A DNA stretch of 64,000 bases, from assembly GCA_009767595.1 (NCBI GenBank), contig VSDK01001190.1, positions 172,108 through 236,107 of the forward strand. Reading direction: 5' to 3'. The stretch is from Symbiodinium kawagutii (taxonomy: Eukaryota; Sar; Dinophyceae; Suessiales; Symbiodiniaceae). A program made the position numbers and the translations under genes. A model generated the notes under the pieces. The model ran no database searches. It had not been told where the DNA came from and was given only the letters and a program-made list of their open reading frames with translations. Positions 37,963 to 50,735 of the stretch are shown piece after piece (positions within the stretch are counted from its first letter, which is position 1; each line of letters opens with the position of its first letter).

Positions 37963-38388
37963 TCATCCTGTCATCCCCTTCAACCGCCACCGAGGCGCCA
38001 GGCTCACGGCCCCATAGGACGACACCGACGACTCAAACCGCACGAAGCCACGGACCAACGGCGACGGCTCCGGCAGCGCGGCGTCGCAGGTCGACAACGC
38101 AACGCCCGACCGCAGCAAGCTCCGCAGCGGCAGCGAGGGCTCCGGGTGGACGCGGCTCGGCACGGGAAGGGCAGGGTCCAAACGCGAAAGGTGCGACAGA
38201 AAGGGGGAAAGATCGGATTTTGTAAGACTTTTGGGTGAGAGAAAGGGATCCAAGTGAGTGAAATCGGAAATCAAAGCTGCAAATTCGGGATGGAGGAAAC
38301 TTTGAAGTGAGAAGGAAAGCTCGGAAGTTGCCATGTCCAGAATCGACAGCAAGAAATCCGCCTCAGCAAGGGGAAGCTTGGGCGTCAC
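37963..38388 (-). CDS. Open array of the 12-residue repeat
   Basis: 141 codons open, about 11 units, for example TSELSFSLQSFLHPEFAALI and SRLDPALPVPSRVHPEPSLP. A possible donor CG/GTGGCGG lies at about 38000, and a GAG or CCAG acceptor near 38360-38400. The block is flanked on the left by CATCCCCATCC arms. Confidence 0.5.
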   Translation of the reverse strand: MTPKLPLAEADFLLSILDMATSELSFSLQSFLHPEFAALISDFTHLDPFLSPKSLTKSDLSPFLSHLSRLDPALPVPSRVHPEPSLPLRSLLRSGVALSTCDAALPEPSPLVRGFVRFESSVSSYGAVSLAPRWRLKGMTG

Positions 38389-38999
38389 ATTTCTGGGGAC
38401 TTACCGCTGACAAGGGCTGAAATGGAAGCAACACTACCACTGTTTGGTTCATTTACAGTAAGCTTCCTGAAACTACGTTCCATCTGTACATCCTTGATAT
38501 TGCAGCAGTGAAAAATGCGTAATGATTGTTGCTCGGTTGGACTGCCATGATGGTCACAGGCTAAACCAACGCCCACTGTCTTGGGATGGCTGCTCCAAGT
38601 GAAACCCCAACGACTGGAAATCTTTCAACTGGCCTTGGTTCGAACCTGGCTTTGTTGTTGGTTCTTGATTGCTGGTTCTTGGTTCTGGGTTGTGAGTTGT
38701 TAGTTGTTGGGGAGTAGCTGCCGGTTCTTTGATCTGGGATATTGGCTTTTTGCATTTTAACTATCAGCTGCTTGTTTCTTTAAACAATGTCCAGCACATC
38801 CAGAAAATAAAAGTAACAGTGACTTCTCACAACCAATTTTTTGTCCCTTGGACCTTTCGTTTTTGTTGATGACAATGTTGTAGGCTGATGACTATCCAAT
38901 TTCAATGTTTTGTTGCATGGGTCCCCAAGTTGGATGGTGGTTGGTTATGACGGACGAATTGTTTGTTTCTGGTCCTGAACTGTCTTGTCGGCAATGTTC

Positions 39000-39215
39000 G
39001 GCTGGTTCTTTCTCTGCTTTTCTCTTCTCTTCTCTACTTTCTCTTCTCTACCATTCTTTCCCCACTACTCTCTTCTCTGCTTTCTCGACTCTACTTTCGC
39101 TTCTCTACTGTCTCTTCTCTACTTTCTTTTCTCTACTTTCTCTACTCTACTTTCTCTACTCTACTCTCTCTCTTCTCTACTCTACTTTTCTCTACTACTC
39201 TCTACTCAATTTCTG
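39000..39215 (+). repeat. Pyrimidine-rich repeat (TTTCTCTACTC)n
   Basis: About 200 bp of CTCTTCTCTACTTTCT units. Hydrophobic frames (LFSTFSTLLSLL) are by-products. Confidence 0.9.
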
Positions 39216-39219
39216 GATC

Positions 39220-39690
39220 CGTAACTCGGAGTTTCTCTATGAAACTTCCTTTGAGATTATAATCATCACAACAGTTACTAGTAATGATGCATCTTACTAC
39301 AATTGTCATCATCCATGATCCTTATCAAAGCCCTTGCTTATCTAATTATGATCATTACTACAATTATACCTACCAATGAATCATTACAACGATAGTTATT
39401 GTTAACTCAACCCACTATTCATCAATCATCATAATTACTCGATCCAAGATCATAACTACGATCACTCAAATCATCATTACCACTACAAACCATTGTGACT
39501 ACTAATATGCTTACAATTATCCACCAATGAATCATTACAACCATTGTTAACCCAAACAATCAATCATTAATATTTGTTAACCCAAATATTTGTTAACCCA
39601 AATAATTGTTAAGCCAACAAATATCGGGGGAAGAAGTGGAGCTGAGGGGTTCCCCACCGTTATAACCATTGTAACCATTGGTGGATCCCC
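39220..39690. other. ACCATCA-type arm
   Basis: TAACCCAAATAATTGTT and CATTACAACCATTG words. No gene. Confidence 0.6.
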
Positions 39691-39694
39691 TCAG

Positions 39695-39830
39695 CTCCAC
39701 CGGCTCAGCTGCTCCGCCTTGGCAGCGCCAAACATCGCCGTCGCAGCGCCCAAGCGCGCGAGGCTCCGCGAAGATGGCGAGGAGGCCGTGGACGTGGGAT
39801 CCAACGCAGGTGGAGGAAAGCCCAGCCTGG
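39695..39830 (-). repeat. 36-bp family block
   Basis: The minus frame reads ALDPTSTASSPSSRSLARLG then AATAMFGAAKAE. Confidence 0.7.
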
Positions 39831-39849
39831 GGAGGTGGCGATGGTGGTG

Positions 39850-39955
39850 GTGGTTGGATGGCTTGGGTTGGGTTGGGGTTGGTTGAGGGTTGGTTAAGGG
39901 TTGGTTAAGGGTTGGTTAAGGGTTGGCTAAGGGTTGGCTAAGGGTTGGTTAATAA
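39850..39955 (+). repeat. G-rich 11-12-bp tandem (GGGTTGGTTAA)
   Basis: About six units of TTAAGGGTTGG follow GGGTTGGGTTGGGG. It may form G-quadruplexes. It begins the TGATGGT arm right of the 39.7-kb block. Confidence 0.85.
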
Positions 39956-39959
39956 AAGG

Positions 39960-41190
39960 AATAATGGGCTAATAATGATTGATGATCGGATGGGTAGATA
40001 ATGACTGGAGAATTTCGGGATGATTGGAAAATACAACCAATTTTTGGTGGGTTTAGGATGGATGGTAAAGCTGGGGAGGGTTGATGGGTTGATATGCATA
40101 TATGCACACATATCTACATGCATATCGATACGTATATGGGTTGATGGTTCGATAAGGCAAGTAACGCTTGATTGATCATGATGGTAGACGGGTTCATGAG
40201 TGGGTTAGTAGTATGAGTTCACGATGGTGGGTTGTGGTCTATGGCTGATCATGTTTAGTCATTCCGGTTGATAATAGTCGAATACTGGTCGATCATTAGT
40301 GGTTGATGATGGTACATAACAATGTTCGATAATGGTCAATAGTAATGGTTGAGAATGGTTTATAAAGGCTTGTGATGGTTCATCTAAGGCCAAATGTTGC
40401 AATGCTAGTACGGGTTGCTTTAATCGATATATGAAAAATCACATGGCACCTTCACATATAGTGATCACAGGTTGGTAAGAGTGATCATATGTGCGATATC
40501 TAAAGCTAGCGTTATCAACTACTCCGGTCTTAGAACTGTTTACAGTTTGTTTCCGATATTTGACGGGTGAACCCATCGTTTATGTATGTTTCATACGGGT
40601 TGAGTAATGATTTCTAATAGTTTTTGATATGAAGGTTGTGAGTGCAAGCAGCAATCACAGACATCTGGTCAGTACCAAGGATATTGGTGATGTAACAAAG
40701 GAACTAATCATGGCTAACAGTGGCACTTACTGCTGAAGAATGGATTAACAAATGGTTGGTATACTGTTTATAGGTGGGTGGTCGAGCCTGGATGGATTTC
40801 ACCATGGAAGCAAGGATGTGCCTTGAGCTCCTGGTTTTCCTGTTTGGTATGTAGAATCTCTGCTCTGATGCAGTGTGGTATTCTTCCAATGGCTGGGATG
40901 GCCACAATGGACCCATCACTATGGAGATACCCTGCAACAGCTTTCCAATCAAGTTTTCTATGCTTTTGGGTACTCAGTGGCAACCGGTGTCACATTGGTT
41001 GACAAGTCATGGGACGAGCTACTTTTTATCCAGACTTGGCCTGTTTTTCATGTCTGTATATATATACATAAATGTACATGTACATAGGCATATGACATAT
41101 GTACATAGATATGTATGAATCTTTCAAAGTATATATCGATTAAAAGACATATATGGATCTTCAAACAAAATCTCAACTTTCCTACCACCA
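39960..41190. other. TGATGGT-type arm, then unassigned
   Basis: 40140-40390 is dominated by GATGGTTGATAATGG words. 40760-41000 is open in several frames on both strands without a recognised family. Confidence 0.5.
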
Positions 41191-41194
41191 AAGT

Positions 41195-41300
41195 GGTCCC
41201 GCTGCCTTGCAAAGCTTCTCGAGGACGGTGGTAAACCCATGGAGGCAGCACCCAACACAGGAAGATTCGCACCAAATTGTGCTGTCCTCAGGTGTGCAAT
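41195..41300 (-). repeat. 36-bp family block
   Basis: The minus frame reads AQFGANLPVLGAASMGLPPS then SRSFARQ. Confidence 0.65.
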
Positions 41301-41688
41301 TCCCCATACTTTTTCAGAGGGGAAGTGTTTTACAAGAGAACCTCTAGAGTGACCTGCCGACATATCATAGACAATGAGATTTGTGAATATGCAGAGACTT
41401 GTCATGGTACACGCTCCTAAGTTAAAAACACGAATTCTACTTCACCACAGGAGTCTGCTGGCTGTTCAACTGTCAGAGTTTTGGCCGCTTTTCCGATTCA
41501 AGCGACTTGAAATAGTCGCATCAACCATTCCATCATCTCGGATGCTTGTGATAAACATCAGGTGCATCCAACAACTGTCCGGCTGGGGTTGCGCTCTGAA
41601 TTGCGCTCTGAATAGCTGAGATAAAGTGGCTACGATCCACCTGGGACAAAGTCTACTTGACCCATTCCAGAGTTATGCTGTCAAAAAC

Positions 41689-41784
41689 TGGTTGGTAGTT
41701 TCAAACCCTATGAAAAATATTAGTCAACCAACCATTTGTTAATGATCACTAGTGAAAATTAAAAAAGTTCAAAACCACCAGCCT
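41689..41784. mobile_element. MITE-like element, family B
   Basis: Starts TGGTTGGTAGTTTC and ends AAAACCACCAGCCT. The interior shares CCCTATGAAAAATATT and CATTTGTTAATGAT with the copy at 45265. Confidence 0.7.
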
Positions 41785-42480
41785 GAAAATGATCATTGAG
41801 CCATGATAGTATAACAACGTCCACACAGACCAGTTCTCCAAGTTACTGATGTCGCTGAATTGGGGGCTCCAATGCGCAGCTTCAATGATGCCCAAACTCT
41901 TGGGGATGAGGGTGTGAGAATGGTGTGCTATATAAACATGATAAGAACGGTCCTCAAATGCATTGCAACAAGAACACGCACACACAAACACATTGATCTT
42001 TCGAACATTGCTTGCTGGTTACTTCCTCAACAACCAACGAGGACAGCACCAATAATAACTTGTTTGCACCTGTCGGATGCCCATTAGTCTAATATCAACT
42101 ATATCATTCACCTGGGTTGTTGACGATCACTACCATTGGTTATTAACACTAGCTATGACGTATACTGATTACCATTAGTCACTACCATGGGTTTCGCCAT
42201 GGTTTTCCCTCGGTTGTCACCACAACTGGTGGTTTCGATCAAACGCAAAATACTTGTCAACGAAGCAGCAATCATTCTTGTTTTCTCCAGGCTTAAACAG
42301 TTGCCTGGTCATCTTTAAACATTTGTTCAAACATTTTTCCCAGGAAACATTTCTTCATTATTTGGAGAAACACCCAGTTATACGGGGTGGCGCTTTCAAC
42401 CCCCATTGAAAAATATTCTTGTCAACAAGCCAACCATTAATACTCGGGAAACTAAACAAAATGTCAATCAAACCACCAAC

Positions 42481-42575
42481 CGGTGGTTTTTAATCACTAT
42501 GGTTGGCTACTGTCCCCTATTATTGACCACTATAGTCCCCGCAAAAAAAATGTTCGAAACCACCCACCAACCAAC
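42481..42575. mobile_element. Possible MITE, family B-related
   Basis: GGTGGTTT at 42482 faces AAACCACC near 42570. A further related half-element (GAAAAATATTCTTGTCAAC) lies just left at 42383-42480. Confidence 0.45.
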
Positions 42576-42589
42576 CTATCAAAATCACC

Positions 42590-43310
42590 GGCCAGCTCAC
42601 CACTGCGTCTCCGTCAAGGCACCCAGAGACGGACGGAGAAAATTCTGAACGGCACCAGGAACGAAGCGACAAGGAGAAACCTGGCGCTGTCATGAAGGGC
42701 TGCAGTTGGTAGGTTGATAGTCCTTACAGTTGACCAATGGCTACAACCATACTGATGTATATGTCCTTATAGTTAACCAACCATCAACCATCAATCTTGC
42801 TAGGCAACTATACTTAACTATAGTTAAACATAATATTGATAGTCCTGATAGTTAGCCAAACATCAACAATCCAGGTGAATGATGTGGATAATATAGATGA
42901 GATAGCTGACGGGAATAACCATTCATGGTTAATGCTTAATGGTTGATCTAGAGTTATGGTCAATACTACAGGTGAATGATATGATCTACATGAATGGTTA
43001 ATGGTTGACAGCAAGAACCATCAATAACGATCAATAAGCCAGGTTGACCAATGGTAATAATCATCGAAGTAGGGACACAACCAAGTAACCAAACAGTGGC
43101 CGGTTATAGCAGTTTTCTTAGATATGTTTTTCACCAACTATCATCTATCAGAATGTATCATTCAGGATTACCGCTCATTTTCAACCCTTCTCCGCTACTA
43201 TTGTCACTATTAGCCATGCTTCACCATTAACAAACCACCACTACAATAATTTAGCAACAATAAACCGCCATTAATCAACCACCATCAATAAACCGCCATC
43301 AGCCACCAGG
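42590..43310. other. ACCATCA/TGATGGT arms
   Basis: No gene. 43200-43310 is rich in CCACCATCAATAAACCGCC, directly left of the next block. Confidence 0.6.
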
Positions 43311-43319
43311 AACCAAGCA

Positions 43320-43415
43320 CCATTTGGGCTCAGACAAGGCGCCAAGGCTGCACAGTTCATGGATCAACGGCACAGCTTCCAGGTGTGAAAAACTCTGCAA
43401 AGAAAACGAGGCATC
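43320..43415 (-). repeat. 36-bp family block
   Basis: The minus frame reads DASFSLQSFSHLEAVPLI. Confidence 0.6.
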
Positions 43416-44744
43416 CTGGGACCATCGAAGGCGTTGCTGTGTGGATGGCGGTTATAACGGTGCTAAGCAATGATAAGTATCAATCAATCACAAGTCCATC
43501 AAGAATATTAGATGATCAAGGATTCATCAATAGTGAGAAGAGTGATAGGTAATCAATGATTCATTGAAAGTTGCGGCTTGTACTTGTGTTGAATAACGTC
43601 TTATGTAAAAAAACACCTGATGAGTGGTGTGCACTTGGGGTTGGGCTCACCATCCCCTGCAACTGATCCCTGGATCCTTGGCTCAATGTCAATGCTTGAG
43701 CGAAAGTGCTCCACATCAAATGTGGTGGTACCAACCGTTGAGAACGGCGGTTATACCCCAATCTCAATGATTTCACCAATGCTAACAGTCATGAGAACAA
43801 CGAACAATACCCAATAGCACTCAAAAACCGAGCGCCACGTCAACGTCAACCAGTGCCTTACAAATACAGGTATCCTACCGCAACAAAATAGGCACGGCAT
43901 GGACATGGAATAAATGGGCTATCATTCTGAACTGCAATTGGAGCTGTCTGTGTTTGAGTTGAGTGCTTTCATAACCAGCAGAGCCATCATGGTGGTCACA
44001 ACCATGACCACCAAGGTGTTCATCATTGCCACCACCATATGCCTTGCTATCAAAATCAAACATTTGTGGCAACGATTACCAATCAGTTCGCCCCTATTGA
44101 CCTCAGCATCACGACCAGCTCTATGTCCCTGGTATACGTCAGCACGACTATGGGGGTTCATAAGGGTTCAACTTCCAAACAGCGATGGTTGATGAACTCA
44201 ATGATCAAATGGTTGATGGTGCCTACTATCCGCAACAGATAGTGGGTGATAGTAAGTTATCTGTTCTTAGACGCGATAAACCACTTCATCAAACAAAGGT
44301 AAAGACTTGCTCAATAACTTACTCATGAACTTATGTGATAGTGATTGGCTAAGATAAGAAAATGACATAGCCCACCAAAGAAATTTGGTCTTATTCTTAG
44401 CCCTTGTCAACTTCGGTCCAGGCTGTTGACCCCTATGAACTATAACTACTCTGATGGACGTTGAGACTGGGAGGTGTGGTGAAACACTTTTCGCCGGGTA
44501 TGGACCACCAGGAACCACTCCTGACCATGAATCAGCAACCATCATGGCTTGATTGTTTTTACTAGCAGGAAATCGTGGTTATACCATCATCAACCATCAT
44601 ACGGGAGGCCGACAACCACGGCAATACCATGAATACTCCACAATACTGCAGCTTCACCACGGTTATCTCACTACTATACCACCAATTTACCATTAGTATC
44701 CACCATGGTGACTGGGTACACCCCTCACACACCATGGTCACACA

Positions 44745-44835
44745 GCATCCCCAGCGGCCCAGCGTCCATGGCGGCTGCATCCAACGGCAACGAAGACGTT
44801 GCTGCGCGGGAACTTCCAAGAGCTGCTGGGGAGAA
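44745..44835 (-). repeat. 36-bp family block
   Basis: The minus frame reads ATSSLPLDAAAMDAGPLG. ACCATCATCAACC lies on the left and GGTTGGTGATGGC on the right. Confidence 0.5.
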
Positions 44836-45264
44836 GTCGATGCCTTAATGCACCGATGGGAGGGCCCGGGGTCAGCTGGTGACTGGGGAAGCCAAGGTGG
44901 GTTGGTGATGGCAGATGATAGATGATGACTGTCAAACTGGTCTGTACAAGTTCGGTAGTTCGTAATTTTCGTAATGGTTGATGATGGTTGACAGTAGTCA
45001 CAATTAGACATCACCTTTTTAGTTCCTAAGGGCCTTATGAAGTTTAGTTGTTCCGCTGCCTGGTGATGGATCTTAAACATGGTTCTTAATGATGGATGAT
45101 GGTTGATATTGGTCCTCTGTCGCGGTTGATTACCGCTACTATTGGTCAGTTGTAGTGGTTAAGAATGGTCGTTCGCTCAAGGCAAGTAGGTCAGTGGATC
45201 CAACTGTAAACCGCTATGACTAGCATCCACAAAAATGATCCCTCGTGGTTTACACATGATATTC

Positions 45265-45357
45265 TGGTTGGTGGTTTCTTGCCCTATGAAAAATATTTGT
45301 CAACCCAACCATTTGTTAATGATTACTAGGGAAAGTAAAAAATGAAACCACCAACCA
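45265..45357. mobile_element. MITE-like element, family B (best copy)
   Basis: 93 bp with perfect 14-bp terminal inverted repeats: TGGTTGGTGGTTTC (45265-45278) and GAAACCACCAACCA (45344-45357). Non-coding. Confidence 0.75.
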
Positions 45358-45849
45358 CTTAACAAATGAGACTAATCATATTGGTTTACCTGCAACGTCA
45401 CGCTACAACACTACGAACAACGGGCTGAACCGACACCAGGGAACCTCTGTCGTTGTACGTCGTTCTGATTTCTTCCACAATACCTCTCAGATCTACCATG
45501 CAGCTTTATGTCGATGAAACCGTTCTAAGCTGCTATCATAAGCGCCCATGGTTGTTCAACCATCATTGTCATCATTGTCATCTACCAATATGGCAGTGGG
45601 TCCAAACCCTTAGTCCCCCTGGTTCCCCTATCATTATCTATTGTTTTACGACTATTTTTGTTGCTTATTATCCTCCATTTTTGGTTGGTTAATTGCTTGA
45701 CCCATAGCCATATAGTTGGTATATCCCCCCTATACTTGCTAGTTATCATCCCATTAACCAGCTATTATGAACCAGTGGTTGGTAACCATATCTACCTGGC
45801 GCCTGGTTTCCTTCCATGGTTTTCTGATGGCTAATGGTCCCATCTTCGC

Positions 45850-45950
45850 CCAGACACGGCTCGGAGATCTTGAGGAAAAGGGCGAGTCCAAGCACGCCAC
45901 GTGCGGCGGAAACGATGACGCATCCAGGTGCGAAAAACCTGTAGCGAGAG
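45850..45950 (-). repeat. 36-bp family block with acceptor
   Basis: After CGCTACAG the minus frame reads FSHLDASSFPPHVACLDSPF. Confidence 0.65.
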
Positions 45951-46754
45951 GTGGGGTCCAGAGGTTTAGTAGCGGTTTAATAATGGTTTAATAGTGGTTA
46001 ATAGTGGTTAAACCATCCACCAAGATTCTACAAACAGGAATCAATCTTGGGGATTGATTGTGGTTAATAGTGGTTAATATCCGGGATCAACCACTATCAA
46101 AACCGAATATTGGTTAACTTGTGATGAACGTAGAGACCACGAGACTCTACTAGATTTCGTAAATAGTAGTGGTTCATAGTGCTTAATAGTAGTGGTGACC
46201 CCAGTAATGGTGTATAGCGGTCTACTGTTCCGTAAATAGTGGTGGTTCATAGTGGTGACAACTGGAAAAACTGGGGAAATTCCGTGCATAGCCATTCAGC
46301 ACAGGAAATAGTACCTCATTGCGTTGAGACGGACAAACTCAGGAACGAAGTTGGGATCAGCAGCACATGTTTTCTCTGGGTGAAATTATCTGTGCGATTT
46401 GGGAGTTCATCATTTCGACAGACCGGCAAACTGAAACGAAATGAATAGCCGAAAAAGATCTGCAAGAACGAACACCTCTGAGATTTGTTGCTTTGCAAAC
46501 CATCTAATGACATACTTAATGGCCAGCATCAATCATTGCTGTTTGTGCGTTGCCGGAAGTAAAGGCAACATCACCAGTGTGAGAGCCATTGGCATCCACT
46601 CAAAACTGAAGCTCCTGGACAAACCAGTACCTAACTCCACAAAGCGTTCGCGCCTAGCACCAGATTGACACATGGTTGAGACGAGTTCATCCACACATCA
46701 TGGTACCCCGAAACGGTCCCTGGTGGTTGGGCATTCTCCAAGGTTGTTGCAGCC

Positions 46755-46845
46755 GCAGCAACCTTTCAAGGATGGTAAACTCTCCAAGGAAGCACTATCC
46801 AACACCAGCAGTGGAACTCCGATTTGCCTCGGTGGCGCTCGGGAT
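46755..46845 (-). repeat. 36-bp family block
   Basis: The minus frame reads IGVPLLVLDSASLESLPSLK. Confidence 0.65.
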
Positions 46846-46859
46846 GCAACCAAATGATG

Positions 46860-48095
46860 TTTGTTGGCCAAAGACCTGCTTCTACCAAGCGGGAGTGATA
46901 AGCAATCTGGGATCAAGACCGCATGTTTCAGACTCAATTGCAAACATTGAAAACCGGACTGATCCAGGGCCACATGTTCGAGATATCCCAGTGATATGAT
47001 AATGCCGACCCTGGATGAAGCTAAACCTCTGGTTGATTGATAAGGAGTATCCCCCAGCTGAGCCAACTGGTTTCGAATTAAGATAATACCCCAACTGATA
47101 AACCTAGGGGAAGAACCATGATTAATGCAGGGTTAACATTATTCAACTTGGACGGATTCATTTTGACTTCTAACCCCAATAGCCTGCGATGTGAGTTTCA
47201 CCAAAGATTCTCGATGATTTGCTTCACTAGGTGGCAAGTAGCAAATCAGCGTCGGCATCAGCAAATGGAATGACAAAAATACACAGTCAGTATCATATTT
47301 TTCAGCGACCCATTATCATTATCATCAGCCATCATCAAGAACCAATGATTAACCAGCAATCATTGGTTAGTAAATAGTTCCATGGACATGAATCAATGAA
47401 TCATCTACAAGGGTTCAACAATGAATCAATGAATCAAGGAATAGTAAATAGCTTCATGGACATAGCTTCATCAACTACAAGGGTTCAACTCCGGTTGATC
47501 ACCCTTGATATGGGCTGGATCCGCTTGGACGCTTAGCTGATCACCATCCAACAGCTGTGGCCTGGCGCCCAAAAGTTTCTCCACCGCTGGATGTTGGCCT
47601 AGCGCCCTTTGTTGGTTGATCATACCTCCATTGATTGGCACAAATAGCTATGGTGATAGTGATGGTAAAACCCGACCAATAATTCATCAGCCAGTCGATG
47701 GTAACCACGAACCATCATTCACTCGCTATCAACCAAAAAATCCCAAGTACTAACCAACTTAACGAACTCAATCATGAATGATCATACTGGTTCGTAACTA
47801 GGAACATTGATTAAAATAATCAATGGCATAATGGCATGATCAGAATCATTATCACTCGGTCACCATGGTGCTTATCAACTAACTGCTGTCAACCAGTATG
47901 AATCCTGATTGGGAACTATCATCATTAATCAGTCAAGGGTTATCAGCCAGAGTATCTTAATTAGGAACTATCATCATTAATCAGTGAATGGTTATGAATC
48001 AGTATGAATCGAAATCACTAAGCAGTAACCCAAAGGTTTACCAGTATAATCGGAACTATCATCATTAATCAGTTAACAGTATTACTGAACCACAG
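46860..48095. other. Low-complexity DNA
   Basis: ATCATCATTAATCAG and AATGAATCAATGAATC words. A small GC-rich island at 47510-47610 may be a worn block. No gene. Confidence 0.55.
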
Positions 48096-48104
48096 GTCAT
48101 GAAG

Positions 48105-48335
48105 TGACCCCAAATCTTCTGACCATTTCCCACTCATCTGCGATCCCAGCGTCGCTGCCAGCAGTGGCACGGACAGCTCCATGCGCGCAGCGCTCCGCGG
48201 CGGCGAAGGCGATCCCAAGGTGACCAGCTGCGGCGCCGACGGCGATGGGTCCAGGCGCACAGGGCTCCGGAGTGACCTGGGCGGTGGACGAGATGCAGCG
48301 GCTGGGGAAATGGCGGTGGCGCCAGCCCTTGGGAG
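48105..48335 (-). repeat. 36-bp family block
   Basis: After CCGCCCAG the minus frame reads SPVRLDPSPSAPQLVTLGS and PPRSAARMELSVPLLAATLG. Confidence 0.7.
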
Positions 48336-48339
48336 CCCC

Positions 48340-49085
48340 AATTGGTGCGTGGTTAAGGCTACTTTAAATGGTCCAGCTGAATGATTTGGGGTGCATCCCA
48401 AATGGTTGGAAGTGGGTAGTTGTTCATATTGGCTCTTGATATGTGATAAATGTGGTGAATATGGTCAGAAGAATGGTTCCAAGAATGGTTCATATTGGTA
48501 TGGATTATGGTGGGTGAATGGTTTGAATATATCATACGATGATTGGTGAGAACGGGTGAATATCTTGCTTTTTGTGGTTCATAAAATGGAAGCACGCTGC
48601 GTATTGATCAATCGCCAATATAGGTTAATCTGGGTTGCTTTGAGGGTCACCGAGAATCAGATTTCAGGGGGTGACAGTGATGCTGGTGTTGTGGGTGACA
48701 TGGGATCATGTTGGACCTTTTGCAGCACACCTTCGGCCATCGGATGCCTGCAACTGCCACGTGGCCACGTGGCCGTTTCGGTCATCTCTACAAAGGCCTG
48801 GGATTGCCTCCGTCGAGCCCAGAGAATCAACCAGCTTATCAACCAAGTCATATAGCAAGTTGGGTCCATGAGTAGTAACGAGTATCAGGGATTGAAGGAT
48901 TGTTAGCCGATATTAAGCCTTTATTAATCCTCAAGCATCATTTCACTGTGATAGACAAGTACCATGACTAATCATCAACCGGCCACTACCAACATCAACC
49001 ACAAATCAACCACCATAAACCAACCTAAACTAACTAACCTATATAAACCAACCTATTTTAGCTGGTAACTCCTCCTAGTTGGTTC
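48340..49085. other. Arms around an unassigned GC-rich island
   Basis: TGATGGT-type words to about 48600, an open island at 48650-48840 (orientation unclear), then AATCAACCACCATAAACC words to 49075. Confidence 0.5.
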
Positions 49086-49094
49086 CACCCTTCT

Positions 49095-49236
49095 CACCTG
49101 TTGCCGGTGCCCAGCGACGTTGAAGACCCCGGCATAGCTCCATCAAGGGTGGGTGGCATTGGATCCGCTCACGCTGCTCCGAAAGGAAAAGGCAACGGCT
49201 CCTCAGGATGCTGAGGAGTTGCTGGAACCCTGGTGA
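49095..49236 (-). repeat. 36-bp family block with splice-like ends
   Basis: CACCAG/GGTTCC ... GGCAACAG/GTGAGAAG. One minus frame reads GSSNSSASSGAVAFSFRSSV. A second frame continues with ADPMPPTLDGAMPGSSTSLG after a TGA at unit position 2, so a frameshift is likely. Confidence 0.55.
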
Positions 49237-49249
49237 ATGGTGGAGGAGA

Positions 49250-50510
49250 ACACCAAAAATCACAGGGAAATAGGATGACTAGTTGAGAATTAATCAAGGG
49301 TTTATATGGGTGAATGAACGGTTTATCCTGGCTATTTCATGGTTTATACTGGTCAATTAATGCTCCATGTTGATCATTTCATGGTTTGTACTGGTCAATC
49401 AATGGTTTACATTGTTTTTTCGTGGTTAATGTTGGTCAATTAGCTATGGTGGATGATACCAATGGTTGATGAGGAATGCTTCATACCACCGGGATCATAG
49501 CAATGGCAAGCCACTTTGGATATGTACGACTGGTAGCCTTGGGTAAGATTGTGAGAAGCGATAAACTGGCAATGCGCACGCGTAGCATGGTTGGACATGA
49601 AACTCAAATCTATAGAACAACGATGAACAACGTACAGTAAATCTTAGGGAGTCTCATATTGAATTCCAAGAATTCCAGATAAAGTGTAAACCAGGTAGCA
49701 TCTGATATCTTGAACCCTACTCAGTTAGGTACGCAGGAGCCCAGCTCAACGGTGAAAAAACCACCACTACAGGTGGCAATGGTTCATGCTGCCGCCTTGG
49801 ACCTCTGAGAGTCACAGACTGGGGGGGCACCAGTGACCAACAGATCGTGTTGGGGACAAGGCAATGCCATGCAAAGAACCACCAGGTGTTGGGGCCGATG
49901 CTAGGGCCTGCTAGGGCCTGCTAGGGCCGATGCGGTAAAGTCTGGTCAATTCCAGGCCATTGTCAACCTTGTCACTTCTTGATTTCAACTTTGTTGCTTG
50001 TTGTGATGCCCACTCCAAACTTGCACATTGCAAACAAATAAAATACAAACACAGAGTCATTTTGCCATGGTCAATTTTCGACAGAATCAACTTTCTTTCT
50101 GACCTTGTGCTTCTTACCCACCTTCCTAACACCCCGGCCATCGTTCCAGATTCCCCGACCCTTCAAGAGAAACGGTCACACCAACGTGGTATACCCTCAT
50201 TCTGCCCAGCCCAGCAAGCTAGTGTTCCAAAAAACCAGGGTGTCTTGCCGAAGTTCAACCAGTCCCCAAGCAGTATGAGCAATTCAACGATTAAAACCAC
50301 CATGAAACATCAACTAACTCCAACAATTCAATATGATTCGCCACTCATGAACCCTTATCCATTCACGAACCATTACTCACATCTTATTCACTACCTTTAG
50401 TTTATTAAGGATTATTCACATATTATTCACCATCAACATCCATAAACTAACCATCATTCTTCACCAACTAACTCCTTCCCCATCCACCAACCCACCAACC
50501 CTCCAACCCA
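49250..50510. other. TGATGGT arm, unassigned middle, ACCATCA arm
   Basis: 49260-49480 has TGGTCAATTAATGG words and 50400-50510 has ACCATCAACATCC words. 49890-49930 holds three copies of CTAGGGCCTG. No gene. Confidence 0.5.
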
Positions 50511-50514
50511 CCAA

Positions 50515-50735
50515 CCCAACTCGCCACCGGCCACGGCTCCAGGCGCACGAGTTGTCTCAGCGAGGACGACGAGTCCATCCGCGCCGCGCCGAGCACCGAC
50601 GGCGCCGAGGCCGAGCGCGCGAGGCCCCGGAGAGGCAGCGAGGCGCCCGCGGTGACGCGATCCGACGCCGGAGGAGACGAGCTCAACGTGGCGGGGCCTG
50701 GGAAGCCACGGTGCCACGGTGGACCAGGTGGGTGG
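50515..50735 (-). repeat. 36-bp family block with splice-like ends
   Basis: CTTCCCAG/GCCCC ... TGGCCG/GTGGCG. The minus frame reads GASLPLRGLARSASAPSVLG then AARMDSSSSLRQLVRLEP. High GC. Confidence 0.75.

Noticed and set aside
39850-39955. Telomere-like array
   Set aside because: The unit TTAAGGGTTGG is not the plant/alga TTTAGGG unit, and the array is short and internal.
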